Shown here in pieces: positions 6,573 through 14,065 of a DNA stretch of 19,012 nt. This DNA is from CAXTTV01 sp964247295. GTDB taxonomy: Bacteria; Chloroflexota; Ktedonobacteria; Ktedonobacterales; Ktedonobacteraceae. Numbering within the stretch: position 1 is the first letter of the stretch; every line of letters begins with the position of its first letter. The stretch spans positions 1 through 19,012 of the forward strand of contig CAXTTV010000090.1 of the NCBI GenBank assembly GCA_964247295.1, written 5' to 3'. The position numbers and the translations under genes were made by a program. The notes under the pieces were generated by a model that saw only the letters and a program-made list of their open reading frames with translations, was not told where the DNA came from and ran no database searches.

Positions 6573-7706
6573 ATGGCAACGACAAAAAAAGAAAAATCCG
6601 CGATCAGTAATGCGCCCATACCGGCTGACATGGGAGAGCGAGAGAAGGCGATCCGTCTGGCGCTGGATCAGATCGAGCGTCGCTTTGGGAAAGGCGCGAT
6701 CATGAAGCTGGGAGAGACCGCGAAGGTTCAGGTTGATGTTATTCCGACCGGTTCAGTCGCGCTGGACGTGGCGTTGGGTGTCGGTGGCGTGCCTCGTGGT
6801 AGGATCGTCGAGATTTACGGTCCTGAGTCCTCCGGTAAGACGACGCTCTGTCAACATATTATTGCCAGCGCCCAGCGCTCCGGCGGGTATGCTGCATTTA
6901 TTGATGCCGAGCATGCGATGGATAAAAACTACGCGGTCCGCTGCGGTGTGGACATCGCGAACCTGTATATCTCACAGCCCGATACTGGTGAGCAGGCCCT
7001 GGAAATCCTTGATACGCTGATCCGCAGTAATTCTTTTGATGTGGTGGTGATTGACTCGGTTGCCGCTCTTACCCCCCGAGCTGAAATTGAGGGTGAGATG
7101 GGTGACTCGCACGTTGGTCTCCAGGCTCGTTTGATGAGCCAGGCCATGCGTAAGCTGACCGGTGCGATCAGTACCTCTAATACCTGCGTCATCTTCACCA
7201 ATCAGTTGCGCGAGAAGGTTGGCGTGATGTTCGGTAATCCTGAGACCACCGCCGGTGGTAAGGCCCTCAAGTTCTACGCATCCCAGCGCCTGGATATTCG
7301 CCGTACCGACTCGATTAAGCAGGGGTCGGACGTAATGGGTAACCGGACCCGCGTGCGTGTGGTTAAGAACAAGGTTGCGCCCCCATTCCGCGTCGCCGAA
7401 TTTGACATTATGTATAGCGAGGGGATCTCCCGCGAGGGTGGTCTGATCGATTTGGGTTTGGAGATGGGTCTGGTCAAGAAAAGCGGAGCCTGGTTCACCG
7501 TTGGAGATATCCGTCTGGGCCAGGGTCGCGAGAACGCTAAAGAGTTCCTGCGTCAGAACACTGATGTCGCGCTCGCGATCGAAGAGCAGATCCGCAGCAA
7601 CATCACCTCATATGATAGCGAAAAAATCAATGAGCTTGAAGATGAGAGTGAAGATGGGGTTTTAGGCGCTCCAGCCGCGATTGAAGAAGAGATCGAAGAG
7701 CTTTAG
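6573..7706 (+). CDS. recA: Recombinase RecA
   Basis: RecA forms ATP-dependent filaments on single-stranded DNA, carries out strand exchange and triggers LexA self-cleavage. The 377-residue protein is full length. The N-terminal helix contains EKAIRLALDQIERRFGKGAI and Walker A GPESSGKT is at residues 83-90. The Walker B strand VVVIDSVAAL and the L1/L2 loop regions are present, as is the signature ALKFYASQRLDIRR. The C-terminus is acidic (EDESEDG to EEEIEEL), as in many RecA proteins. ATG 6573 is preceded by AGGAG (6562-6566). It has its own promoter with a LexA-like operator and ends before a strong hairpin, so it is probably an independent SOS-regulated unit placed downstream of dnaX-ybaB-recR. 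Confidence 0.98.
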   Translation: MATTKKEKSAISNAPIPADMGEREKAIRLALDQIERRFGKGAIMKLGETAKVQVDVIPTGSVALDVALGVGGVPRGRIVEIYGPESSGKTTLCQHIIASAQRSGGYAAFIDAEHAMDKNYAVRCGVDIANLYISQPDTGEQALEILDTLIRSNSFDVVVIDSVAALTPRAEIEGEMGDSHVGLQARLMSQAMRKLTGAISTSNTCVIFTNQLREKVGVMFGNPETTAGGKALKFYASQRLDIRRTDSIKQGSDVMGNRTRVRVVKNKVAPPFRVAEFDIMYSEGISREGGLIDLGLEMGLVKKSGAWFTVGDIRLGQGRENAKEFLRQNTDVALAIEEQIRSNITSYDSEKINELEDESEDGVLGAPAAIEEEIEEL

Positions 7707-7719
7707 CTAGCGTCTCTCA

Positions 7720-7763
7720 AAAGGGCAGTCCCTCTACTTCTATAAAGTGACTGCCCTTTCTTG
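7720..7763. terminator. Intrinsic terminator after recA
   Basis: AAAGGGCAGTC (7720-7730) pairs perfectly with GACTGCCCTTT (7749-7759); the loop is 18 bases and a short T-rich tail follows. It lies between convergent recA and the minus-strand gene ending at 7768, and could serve both, although the tail is weak in each direction. Confidence 0.75.
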
Positions 7764-7767
7764 ATGC

Positions 7768-9255
7768 TTACGCCTCTTCTTCCGCAACGGCCTGAGCCTC
7801 ACTAAGAATGCCTGTCAGCTCTTGATCCAGGGCGGGTTTGGGTAGATGAACCAGTGGTTTTTCCGGGGATTGGAGCAGTGGCTCCAGCTTCTGTCCCTCA
7901 ATGAGTGGTGGTTCCAGGACCTCAGCGACGGCCTTGCGCTCATTCCACCAGGCCGCGAGTGCGGCTGGATCAATTCTACCCAGCCTTCCAGACTCGGCAT
8001 TGACCATTGCCCAGTTCAGCATCGCATCTTCCAGAGGTACGTCATACTCACTTTGCTGGCTAAGCTTCCACTTTGTATCCATAATCTCAAAATATGCACG
8101 CATCGGATCTTGTTTCTGGGTTAGATTCTGCCGCAGGAGCAGGATCAGTGGTAGGTGATAGTTTGTGTACCAATGCTCTGCTGCCTCCTCTATACTGACC
8201 GGTCGATGTTGACGTTCCTCCATTAGATATTGATGGCCGAGCATCAGATTATAGAATTGCCGGGCGTACTGTCTTGGCACAGTGATATTCAGAAGCTCAT
8301 AGATCCTCCGCTGGTACCAGCCGGGACGAACCGTAACGACTCTCTGGATCACATCGCTCCCCATATCCAGTACAGCGTATCCCCAGCTATTGAGACGCTT
8401 TAACGCAAGTTGAATATGTAGAGGTGTATCAAAATTTTTCGCGTCCCCAAATTGATCGTGTTCGCGCCTGAGTAAGCGATAGCGTTTATTAAAATAGATG
8501 AAATCGCTATCGTCAACAATCTCATCGCTTTCGGGAAGGTTACGAGCCTCGCGTACATCCTCCGCCTGCCATAACAATGACTCATGGAACATCTCTAGAT
8601 CCTGCTGCCGCAGTCCCTCACTAACAGAATGGTCGAAAAGCTCGCTAGTCTCGGCATCTGCCATAATCGCGAAAATGCGTTTGCCGTCGATCCTGATCAA
8701 AATGTTCGCTAGAGAGGGATCGCCCCAGTAAACGCCGTGCTCGTGCAACTCAATCATCAGAACCGCGACAGCATCCCACAGGCGTCTCTTATTGCGTTTG
8801 GTAAAGGGGATGCGATACAAAATGACATGAGGAATAATTCTGGGAGCCAGACGCGTTACTGTGTAGCCGCGATCGGCGCTAATATACTGGGGAATGCCGC
8901 CGGTTCCCTGGACATCCAGTGGGATTGGTGGTTGAGAGACCATGACCGTTCCAACCGGACTCAGCGCCGGTATTCCACGCCGTTCAATCTCGCGCAGATT
9001 GCCAATCTCCTTCTCAGCCATCCGAGGAGTTGTTTCTTTGATCGCGTACCGATTGCCGCCGCACTCGATAAATATCACGGGATGGCGGGATTCTCCCCGA
9101 CGGATATTCATAGGTAGTATGCCATGGTCGGGCCATGTTTCCAGAGGGAACGCCCAGGGCAGCTCTTCCAGATTGCAGTTTTCCGCCTGCGCAATATTAA
9201 AAACAATCGTTGTTTGCTCTTGTATGCGTTGCGATCTTCGTACTGTCGGCATCAT
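7768..9255 (-). CDS. DUF4032-type kinase-like protein
   Basis: The 495-residue soluble protein resembles the DUF4032 / lipopolysaccharide-kinase-like group; its substrate is unknown. The N-terminal lobe has ELPWAFPLETWPDHG and a possible ATP lysine in RYAIKE (K73). The catalytic loop is HEHGVYWGDPSLANIL (171-186) with D179 and N184 in the places of HxD...N. A metal-binding aspartate is likely at D200 in ADAET, replacing DFG. The C-terminal half (about 250-440) is all-helical and poorly known, and a Pro/Glu-rich tail ends in AEEEA. The key polar residues are kept, so activity is possible. Start is ATG 9253-9255 or the adjacent ATG 9250-9252, after an AAAGGG site. It stands alone between two intergenic regions and converges on recA. 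Confidence 0.8.
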   Translation of the reverse strand: MMPTVRRSQRIQEQTTIVFNIAQAENCNLEELPWAFPLETWPDHGILPMNIRRGESRHPVIFIECGGNRYAIKETTPRMAEKEIGNLREIERRGIPALSPVGTVMVSQPPIPLDVQGTGGIPQYISADRGYTVTRLAPRIIPHVILYRIPFTKRNKRRLWDAVAVLMIELHEHGVYWGDPSLANILIRIDGKRIFAIMADAETSELFDHSVSEGLRQQDLEMFHESLLWQAEDVREARNLPESDEIVDDSDFIYFNKRYRLLRREHDQFGDAKNFDTPLHIQLALKRLNSWGYAVLDMGSDVIQRVVTVRPGWYQRRIYELLNITVPRQYARQFYNLMLGHQYLMEERQHRPVSIEEAAEHWYTNYHLPLILLLRQNLTQKQDPMRAYFEIMDTKWKLSQQSEYDVPLEDAMLNWAMVNAESGRLGRIDPAALAAWWNERKAVAEVLEPPLIEGQKLEPLLQSPEKPLVHLPKPALDQELTGILSEAQAVAEEEA

Positions 9256-9355
9256 AATGTAATCCCTTTAGAACATAGAGAACGAATGCTTTCTATAAAG
9301 AGAAACGTGATATGGGTGAGAAACGCTACATGGTAGCTTTTGGATAATGAAATGT

Positions 9356-9400
9356 TACAATAGCAGAGACGTAAGGTGGGCTGATCTGGACCACCTTTTT
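9356..9400 (+). promoter_or_regulatory. -10 candidate followed by a terminator-like hairpin in the SDR leader
   Basis: TACAAT (9356-9361) is a good -10 with only a weak -35. Just after the expected start of transcription, AAGGTGG (9373-9379) pairs with CCACCTT (9391-9397), and the T-run continues to 9400. The hairpin precedes the ribosome site by 9 bases. It could be an attenuator, a 5' stabilising stem, or the end of a transcript from upstream. Confidence 0.4.
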
Positions 9401-9408
9401 GATCCTGG

Positions 9409-9414
9409 AAGGAG
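9409..9414 (+). promoter_or_regulatory. Ribosome binding site fixing the SDR start at 9420
   Basis: AAGGAG lies 5 bases before ATG 9420. An in-frame TTG at 9399 lies upstream of the site and is therefore unlikely to be the start. Confidence 0.75.
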
Positions 9415-9419
9415 CAAGT

Positions 9420-10181
9420 ATGGGCAGCGTAAGCTTTCATTTCAAAGATGAGATTGTCCTGGTCACTGGTGGCTCGCGGGGTCTGGGGCTGGAGATTGCC
9501 GAGGGGTTTGGTCGCGCCGGAGCTAGCGTTGTAATTACCGCGCGTCGCCAGCAGTGGCTGGATGAGGCTGAACAGAGCCTGAAAGGGCAGGGGATCAACG
9601 TTAAATCTTTGATCTGTGATGTCGCTGATCCTTCATCCGTTGAGCATCTGGTACAGCAGGTTCAGGCCGATCTTGGTGACATCGACGTTCTGGTGAACAA
9701 TGCTGGGCTGACCTGGGGCGCGCCAGCCGAGGAGATGACCCTGGATCGCTGGAATCAGGTGATCAATGTGAATATTAACGGGACCTTTTTGATGTCTCAG
9801 GCCGTTGGAAAGGCGATGTTAGAGCGTGGTAAAGGCGTGATGGTGAATGTGGCCTCCGTCGCCGGGTTGGGAGGCAAGCAGGTCAACACCATTGGCTACA
9901 ACACCAGCAAGGCCGCCGTTATTAATCTCACACGCTCCCTGGCGGTTGAGTGGGCTACTCGGGGAATTCGTGTCAACGCCATCGCTCCCGGCATGTTCCG
10001 CACGCGGATGACCGAGGCCCTGCTGGATCGGGGTGAGAGCATGATCGCCGAAACCACCCCTATGAAGCGGATCGGCCAGCCGGGTGAGCTTGCGCCCCTG
10101 GTACTATTTCTGGCGTCGGAGGCAGCCAGCTATATGACCGGACAGATCATTGCCGTGGACGGCGGGTTAACCTCTCAATAA
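9420..10181 (+). CDS. Classical short-chain dehydrogenase/reductase
   Basis: A 253-residue NAD(P)-dependent oxidoreductase of the classical SDR family with the Rossmann fold. The cofactor motif TGGSRGLG is at residues 16-23, where the basic residues that follow (ARR, 41-43) suggest NADPH. NNAG is at 93-96. The catalytic residues are Ser146, Tyr160 and Lys164 (YNTSK), with an Asn in INVNING. The C-terminal PG...T and the ending YMTGQIIAVDGGLTSQ are typical of gluconate 5-dehydrogenase and FabG-like enzymes. The substrate cannot be told from sequence; a sugar or sugar acid is as likely as a 3-oxoacyl thioester. No operon partner is adjacent. Confidence 0.9.
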   Translation: MGSVSFHFKDEIVLVTGGSRGLGLEIAEGFGRAGASVVITARRQQWLDEAEQSLKGQGINVKSLICDVADPSSVEHLVQQVQADLGDIDVLVNNAGLTWGAPAEEMTLDRWNQVINVNINGTFLMSQAVGKAMLERGKGVMVNVASVAGLGGKQVNTIGYNTSKAAVINLTRSLAVEWATRGIRVNAIAPGMFRTRMTEALLDRGESMIAETTPMKRIGQPGELAPLVLFLASEAASYMTGQIIAVDGGLTSQ

Positions 10182-10498
10182 GCCATTTTCGGGCGAGAAG
10201 GGGAAAGTAGGAGCGCACATAGATAGCTCTGATGGAATATGGAAAATGGAGACCTCCGCGTGTTCAAAGAGCAAGCGAGTCTGTTAGGAAAAGCGGAAAC
10301 GCCCTTCAGGCGCAGTAGGAGCGCTTCGCGAAGCGTGCGCATGCTTTCGGGATCGCAGAATCTCCCCGGAGGCATGGCGCGTCCACGAGCCTTCTTCGAT
10401 CTTTCACCGAATTTCCCTACAGGCCTGGGGGCTTTTCGTGCTACGTTATCTTTTCCCATCAGAGTTATTTATGTGCGACATCTACTCCTGCGGATTGC
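10182..10498. other. Gene-poor gap between convergent genes, possible dispersed repeat
   Basis: No gene is convincing here. Both strands carry long overlapping open frames (10239-10502 plus, 10175-10459 minus) of Arg/Ser/Pro-rich low-complexity character, which usually marks a repeat or non-coding GC-rich DNA. A 14-base palindrome lies at 10322-10335. I suspect a family of intergenic repeats but could not compare with the rest of the genome. No clear terminator for the SDR gene was seen. Confidence 0.35.
10322..10335. repeat. Perfect 14-base palindrome
   Basis: CGCTTCGCGAAGCG reads the same on both strands, within the non-coding gap at 10182-10498. It could be the tip of a small repeat element or a protein-binding site; nothing nearby decides this. 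Confidence 0.6.
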
Positions 10499-12013
10499 TT
10501 AGAGGCTATAGGCCATAAAGTTGCCATCGTTGTCGATAACATACAGATGACCGTTGATAACCAGTGGGCTCTGCCAGTGTAACGAGCCAATCTGATTATC
10601 TTGCCAGAGAATCTTGCCCGTTGTTGGATCGATTGCTCGAATGGCATGCTGGCCTTGCAGGTACAGAACATCATTCGCGAGCAAAGGAGAGCTACCATCA
10701 GTATCATTCTGATAGGCAAGTTGCAGGCGGCTATAGCCTCCTTCATCTGTAGTAAGTTTATAGGCCATAAAGCCGCAGTTCGTCCCAACAAAGATCCAGG
10801 TGGTACCAGAGTGATCGTTCCAATTCGCCGGGTGGCTTACTACCGAGCAAGATCGCGGCAGGCTCACTGTCCGTATTTGACCACCCACATGGTCTGGTCC
10901 GTGTTGACCAGACATATTATTGCGATTGATCAGGCGTAACTTTCTATCTTTGCCAGCCTGTACAAGCATATAGGGAGTGCGGCTATGGCTCTGTACCGGA
11001 AGAATCGCGGGGGCCGCGCTACCCAGATCTGCATCATCATCCTGAAGTTGCTGATAATCAGCAGGAGTATATGTATCCAGCACCTTCGACAGATCCCGAT
11101 TCAGCTTAATCACTGTATCGGCGTAATCGTGACCACCTTTATCGGCATTGTAGTTTCCATTGCCGGTCGTGACATACACGTAACCGCCCTTGAAATCCAC
11201 AACCGCGCCAGCTCGACCCCAGATCGCCGACTGCACATCCGCGCAATAATTGGACTTATTTGGATCGCTGCCCAGTAATTCGTGAATATTAGAGCAGAGC
11301 GAATTAAACACCATCTTTTTGCCCGTTGCCAGATTGACCGCAACCACGTGCCCCTGGTAATGGCCGCCATCGCCAATATAGCCGCCGAGCGCCATATAGA
11401 GATAGCCATTAGCGATATTGATCGCGGTCCCACCCTTCTCATCATCGGGCATCAGCGTCATCGTCTCGGGCCAGCCGCCGGAAGTGATCTCGCGACCAGA
11501 GCCCGTTGTATACTTGTGGATCTTCCCATCCAACGCATAGCTGTAGACATAATTATGCGAGGGATCGATAAGGGGCGTGCTAGTAGTAAGTTGTGGGCCA
11601 TTGTGATCGCGCCGCCAGATCTGTTGTCCATTGGCCGCATTGAGGGCCAGGAGACTGCCCTTTTTCGTATTCAGGAAAAGCAGCGACTTTGTCCCTTTAG
11701 AGGTTTTAATACCAGGTACAAAGACCGGCGAGCTATCTGTATCTGGCAGATGGACCTGCCAGAGCCGTTTCAGATTGTGGACATTGCCAGAGTCAATCGT
11801 GGTCTCATGGTGGTTGACGCCGCTGCGATCGATCCCACCATTGAAGGCCAGCCAGGCGAAATCTGCTTGATTGGTAAGCTTTAGATGAACAGTATCGGCC
11901 AGGTTTTTAGCTGTAGCTGTAGATAGGCCGGAAGTAGTAATCATAAGCAAAAGGAGAGTCAGGCTGAAAGAGAGCCTGGAGATGTGGGGGTACCTGAAAT
12001 AGGTGATTTTCAT
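10499..12013 (-). CDS. Exported PQQ-like beta-propeller protein
   Basis: The 504-residue protein begins with a Sec-type signal peptide: KITYFRYPHISRLSF, a hydrophobic stretch, then a likely cleavage after TATA (about residue 35). The mature part is a string of beta-propeller blades of the quinoprotein dehydrogenase-like (PQQ enzyme repeat) type. Typical strands are GSLLALNAANGQQIW, GKIHKYTTGSGREI, GYLYMALGGYIGDGG, GYVYVTTGNGNYN, HAIRAIDPTTGKILW and GHLYVIDNDGNFMAYSL. True PQQ enzymes carry extra catalytic segments that are not evident, so a structural or binding role outside the membrane is as likely as dehydrogenase activity. An AAAGGAG site lies 14 bases before the ATG, which is rather far. 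It is divergent from the small membrane protein gene at 12382. Confidence 0.85.
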   Translation of the reverse strand: MKITYFRYPHISRLSFSLTLLLLMITTSGLSTATAKNLADTVHLKLTNQADFAWLAFNGGIDRSGVNHHETTIDSGNVHNLKRLWQVHLPDTDSSPVFVPGIKTSKGTKSLLFLNTKKGSLLALNAANGQQIWRRDHNGPQLTTSTPLIDPSHNYVYSYALDGKIHKYTTGSGREITSGGWPETMTLMPDDEKGGTAINIANGYLYMALGGYIGDGGHYQGHVVAVNLATGKKMVFNSLCSNIHELLGSDPNKSNYCADVQSAIWGRAGAVVDFKGGYVYVTTGNGNYNADKGGHDYADTVIKLNRDLSKVLDTYTPADYQQLQDDDADLGSAAPAILPVQSHSRTPYMLVQAGKDRKLRLINRNNMSGQHGPDHVGGQIRTVSLPRSCSVVSHPANWNDHSGTTWIFVGTNCGFMAYKLTTDEGGYSRLQLAYQNDTDGSSPLLANDVLYLQGQHAIRAIDPTTGKILWQDNQIGSLHWQSPLVINGHLYVIDNDGNFMAYSL

Positions 12014-12381
12014 AGGTAGATTTGAAGCTCCTTTGTAGCAACATAGATCTGAATTGCGAGAAGAGATGCATCTAATAAAGCTATAGACTATTTTTCTTTA
12101 TCGGTTAGCTGCATCCATACTAATAGAAAATCCATTGTAATTGAAGGACAATACATGTCCACCATTTTTATTAAAGTCTTTATAAAAAACAGAACCATAC
12201 ACAGAGAGACTTAACTATAAGTGGATCAGATACTAATCATCTGTAGCCATATCAAGAAAGAGGGCGTTTCAGAAAAGCTGGAATGGGGTAAAGAGAGGGA
12301 GAGCATCTTGACTTGAAGAGGCGAAACACCTTATCATCCCTATAGTAGTCACAGAAACTAGAAAAAGGTGTTTTGCCTCGT
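12014..12381. other. Intergenic region between divergent genes
   Basis: AT-rich 12014-12240 presumably holds the promoter of the minus-strand propeller gene, but no hexamer pair is compelling. On the plus strand TTGACT (12308-12313), an 18-base spacer and TATCAT (12332-12337) could be a promoter for the 12382 gene. The inverted repeat at 12318-12379 is listed separately. Confidence 0.4.
12318..12379 (+). repeat. 15-bp inverted repeat covering a Shine-Dalgarno sequence
   Basis: GAGGCGAAACACCTT (12318-12332) pairs with AAGGTGTTTTGCCTC (12365-12379); 14 of 15 are Watson-Crick and the other is G-U. The loop is 32 bases. The 3' arm contains AAGGTG, the likely ribosome site of the gene starting at 12382, so folding would hide it. 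If transcription begins at the nearby candidate promoter (start about 12344), the 5' arm would be missing and the repeat could act only as DNA. Confidence 0.6.
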
Positions 12382-12651
12382 ATGATGAAACAATTTCGTG
12401 GGCGTAGTCTGGCCCACCCCGGCTGTCTGATAGGTATAACCACGGGCCTGATTGTGGGGATTGTCCTGGCGGGAGTGTTGGCAGCCTCTTTTGGAGTAGA
12501 GCTCACCACCGTCTTGTGGATCTGGCTTGGTTTGACCATTGTATTGGGAGTGTCTGGTTGGTTCATTGGAGATCGTATGTCTTCCAGATTTCCTGCACTT
12601 GATCAAGAAATGCCCACGCAGGAGAATTCTTTTACAGAGGAAAATAGCTGA
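12382..12651 (+). CDS. Small two-helix membrane protein, unknown function
   Basis: An 89-residue protein not recognised as any named family. A basic N-terminus (MMKQFRGR) is followed by a first membrane segment at about 15-37 (CLIGITTGLIVGIVLAGVL) and a second at about 43-63 (TVLWIWLGLTIVLGVSGWFI). It ends with a hydrophilic Glu/Ser-rich tail, so both ends should face the cytoplasm. ATG 12382 (or 12385) is preferred over TTG 12373 because AAGGTG lies about 11 bases before it and almost touches the TTG. The opposite-strand frame is less protein-like. The gene stands alone; an inverted repeat covers its ribosome site. Confidence 0.6.
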   Translation: MMKQFRGRSLAHPGCLIGITTGLIVGIVLAGVLAASFGVELTTVLWIWLGLTIVLGVSGWFIGDRMSSRFPALDQEMPTQENSFTEENS

Positions 12652-12690
12652 AAATTTTGTGTAAATTCAATAGTAATTCGTTGTAAGATA

Positions 12691-12699
12691 TGGTATACT
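12691..12699 (+). promoter_or_regulatory. Extended -10 promoter candidate for the four-cysteine mini-protein
   Basis: TGGTATACT is a TGn-extended -10 with a 5/6 hexamer. No good -35 was seen. Transcription would begin near 12706, leaving an mRNA leader of about 205 bases. Confidence 0.5.
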
Positions 12700-12705
12700 C
12701 ACTTC

Positions 12706-12910
12706 TACATCAGTAATGTAAGGATACAAAAAACCTCATCTGATCGAAGCAATGACGCTTCCGGGCGAAGTCGCGTGTTCAACCAGCCGTATCAGTGAAG
12801 CCGTTCCCAAAAAGCTGCCAGCCACCAGATACGAGTTTCCCCTTTTTTAACCAAGTTGTCCTTTGCTATCACTTTTAGCTTAGTACAACGTGCCAGTCTG
12901 GAGGACTCCT
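12706..12910 (+). other. Long structured-looking leader of the four-cysteine mini-protein gene
   Basis: The leader contains short helices: TACAT/ATGTA (12706-12720) at its 5' end and GAAGC/GCTTC (12746-12761). A possible closing stem pairs ATCTG (12738-12742) with CAGAT downstream. A C-then-T-rich stretch, CCCCTTTTTT, follows near 12840-12848. No known riboswitch core was recognised and no stable hairpin precedes the T-run. It holds no convincing gene and is long for a 79-residue protein. Confidence 0.35.
12900..12905 (+). promoter_or_regulatory. Ribosome binding site fixing the start at 12911
   Basis: GGAGGA lies 5 bases before ATG 12911. The in-frame start at 12890 lies upstream of the site. 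Flanking AGTC and GACT could form a small hairpin around it. Confidence 0.75.
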
Positions 12911-13150
12911 ATGGCTATCAATGAATTTCGCCGCCCTGTTTCCGTTGATTTTGCCCCCCGTGGGAGCGCATGTGAGTGGTGTGGGAAACCAGCAGAGAAG
13001 CAATTAACTGCGATTGGTGGGAAGTATCACAACGAAGGTGGACTGTTTTGCCAGTCCTGTGGAGATCAGTTTATGGCTACCGTGATCAATTCGGTCGCAA
13101 TCGCAACAGAGTATCGCAATGCAGGTTTGAACACAATCAATACGATCTAA
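12911..13150 (+). CDS. Four-cysteine zinc-ribbon-like mini-protein
   Basis: A 79-residue protein of unknown function. Two CxxC knuckles, C21-E-W-C24 and C47-Q-S-C50, spaced 22 residues apart, would form one zinc ribbon. The C-terminal part (MATVINSVAIATEYRNAGL) is probably a helix. There are no membrane segments or signal peptide. Such small ribbons often bind nucleic acid or a partner protein, but nothing here shows which. It has a strong ribosome site, its own promoter with a long leader and a strong terminator 23 bases after its stop, so it is a single-gene unit. Confidence 0.75.
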   Translation: MAINEFRRPVSVDFAPRGSACEWCGKPAEKQLTAIGGKYHNEGGLFCQSCGDQFMATVINSVAIATEYRNAGLNTINTI

Positions 13151-13173
13151 AAGATGCGTCTAAGGAGAGAGAT

Positions 13174-13209
13174 CAGGGTGGATACAAAAATGTACCACCC
13201 TGTTTTTTT
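13174..13209 (+). terminator. Strong intrinsic terminator
   Basis: CAGGGTGG (13174-13181) pairs perfectly with CCACCCTG (13195-13202), with further pairing inside the loop, and is followed by TTTTTTT (13203-13209). It ends the mini-protein transcript. It also lies just past the korB stop on the other strand, but there it lacks a T-run. Confidence 0.9.
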
Positions 13210-13214
13210 GATTG

Positions 13215-14063
13215 CTAAGCGTAGCGAGCCATATACTTCTCCAGCTCGAAAGGTTTCGCCTTCTCCGTCAGTTCCTTCGCCGCTTGATCCATTGTTGGGC
13301 GATCCGTATCCTGATAGAAAAGACCCAGGTACTGCTTCTCCGTATCCATTGCCAGAGAGACCGCCTGCATCCGGTTAGATGGCATATGATCGCTTGGTAG
13401 GGAAGCGACATTCGCATCCCAGGCATTAAAGGTATTATAGAAAGTTGGGCAGGGGCTAAGCACCTGAATAAACGAGAAGCCCTTGTGATTGACTCCTTGC
13501 TCGATCAGGTTCGCCAGATCCTTCGGCTTGGCCGAGTAGCCGCGAGCCACAAAACTTACGTTCAGTGAGAGGGCCGTCGCGATCGGATTAAACTGCGAGG
13601 CCATCAAGCCGAACGGTGTTGACTTGGTGACGTGGCCGTGGGGAGAAGTTGGTGAGGTCTGGCCCTTCGTCAGGCCGTACACCTCATTATCCATTACAAT
13701 CACGGTAATATCGATATTGCGCAGGGCCGCGTGAACCAGGTGACCCGCGCCGATACTAAAGAAATCACCATCGCCGCCGACCGCGATCACATTCAGATCT
13801 GGTCGAGCCATTTTCAGGCCCTGAGCGACTGGTAAGGCGCGGCCATGGACACTATGGAAGCCAAAAGTCTTTACAAAGTGAGGTAGGCGACTGGAGCAGC
13901 CGATCCCCGAGACCACCGTCGTCTGATCAGTATTCAGCTTTAAAGTTGCCATAGCACGATAGACGCCATTAAGAACTCCGAAATCGCCACAACCCGGACA
14001 CCAGGTTGGTTTGACCTCACTTTTATAATCCTTAGGTGTAGGAATCACAGGTGTTTGGACCAC
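13215..14063 (-). CDS. korB: 2-oxoacid:ferredoxin oxidoreductase, beta subunit
   Basis: This is the thiamine-diphosphate and iron-sulfur subunit of the enzyme that oxidatively decarboxylates a 2-oxoacid (2-oxoglutarate or pyruvate) to an acyl-CoA, reducing ferredoxin. The 282-residue protein has the cluster cysteines C22, C25 (WCPGCGDFG), C56 and C205. The thiamine diphosphate motif starts at GDGD (97-100) and ends near DNEVYGLTKGQ (125-135). The start is GTG 14061-14063, 2 bases after the alpha frame's final stop, with GGAGG ten bases before it inside the end of the alpha coding sequence, so the subunits are translationally linked. The gene is intact, although its partner alpha gene is interrupted. 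The substrate is not decided; the KorAB type favours 2-oxoglutarate. Confidence 0.92.
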   Translation of the reverse strand: MVQTPVIPTPKDYKSEVKPTWCPGCGDFGVLNGVYRAMATLKLNTDQTTVVSGIGCSSRLPHFVKTFGFHSVHGRALPVAQGLKMARPDLNVIAVGGDGDFFSIGAGHLVHAALRNIDITVIVMDNEVYGLTKGQTSPTSPHGHVTKSTPFGLMASQFNPIATALSLNVSFVARGYSAKPKDLANLIEQGVNHKGFSFIQVLSPCPTFYNTFNAWDANVASLPSDHMPSNRMQAVSLAMDTEKQYLGLFYQDTDRPTMDQAAKELTEKAKPFELEKYMARYA

Positions 14064-14065
14064 GA

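Noticed and set aside
6305..6610. 101-residue plus-strand open frame between recR and recA
   Set aside because: It spans the recA promoter, leader and start in another frame, has no ribosome site, and resembles no protein.
11282..11884. 200-residue plus-strand open frame opposite the propeller gene
   Set aside because: Shadow frame of the minus-strand propeller gene, Ile/Arg-rich with no domain and no ribosome site.
12252..12606. Minus-strand open frames opposite the small membrane protein
   Set aside because: Pro/Thr/Arg-rich translations without ribosome sites; the plus-strand frame has two good membrane segments.
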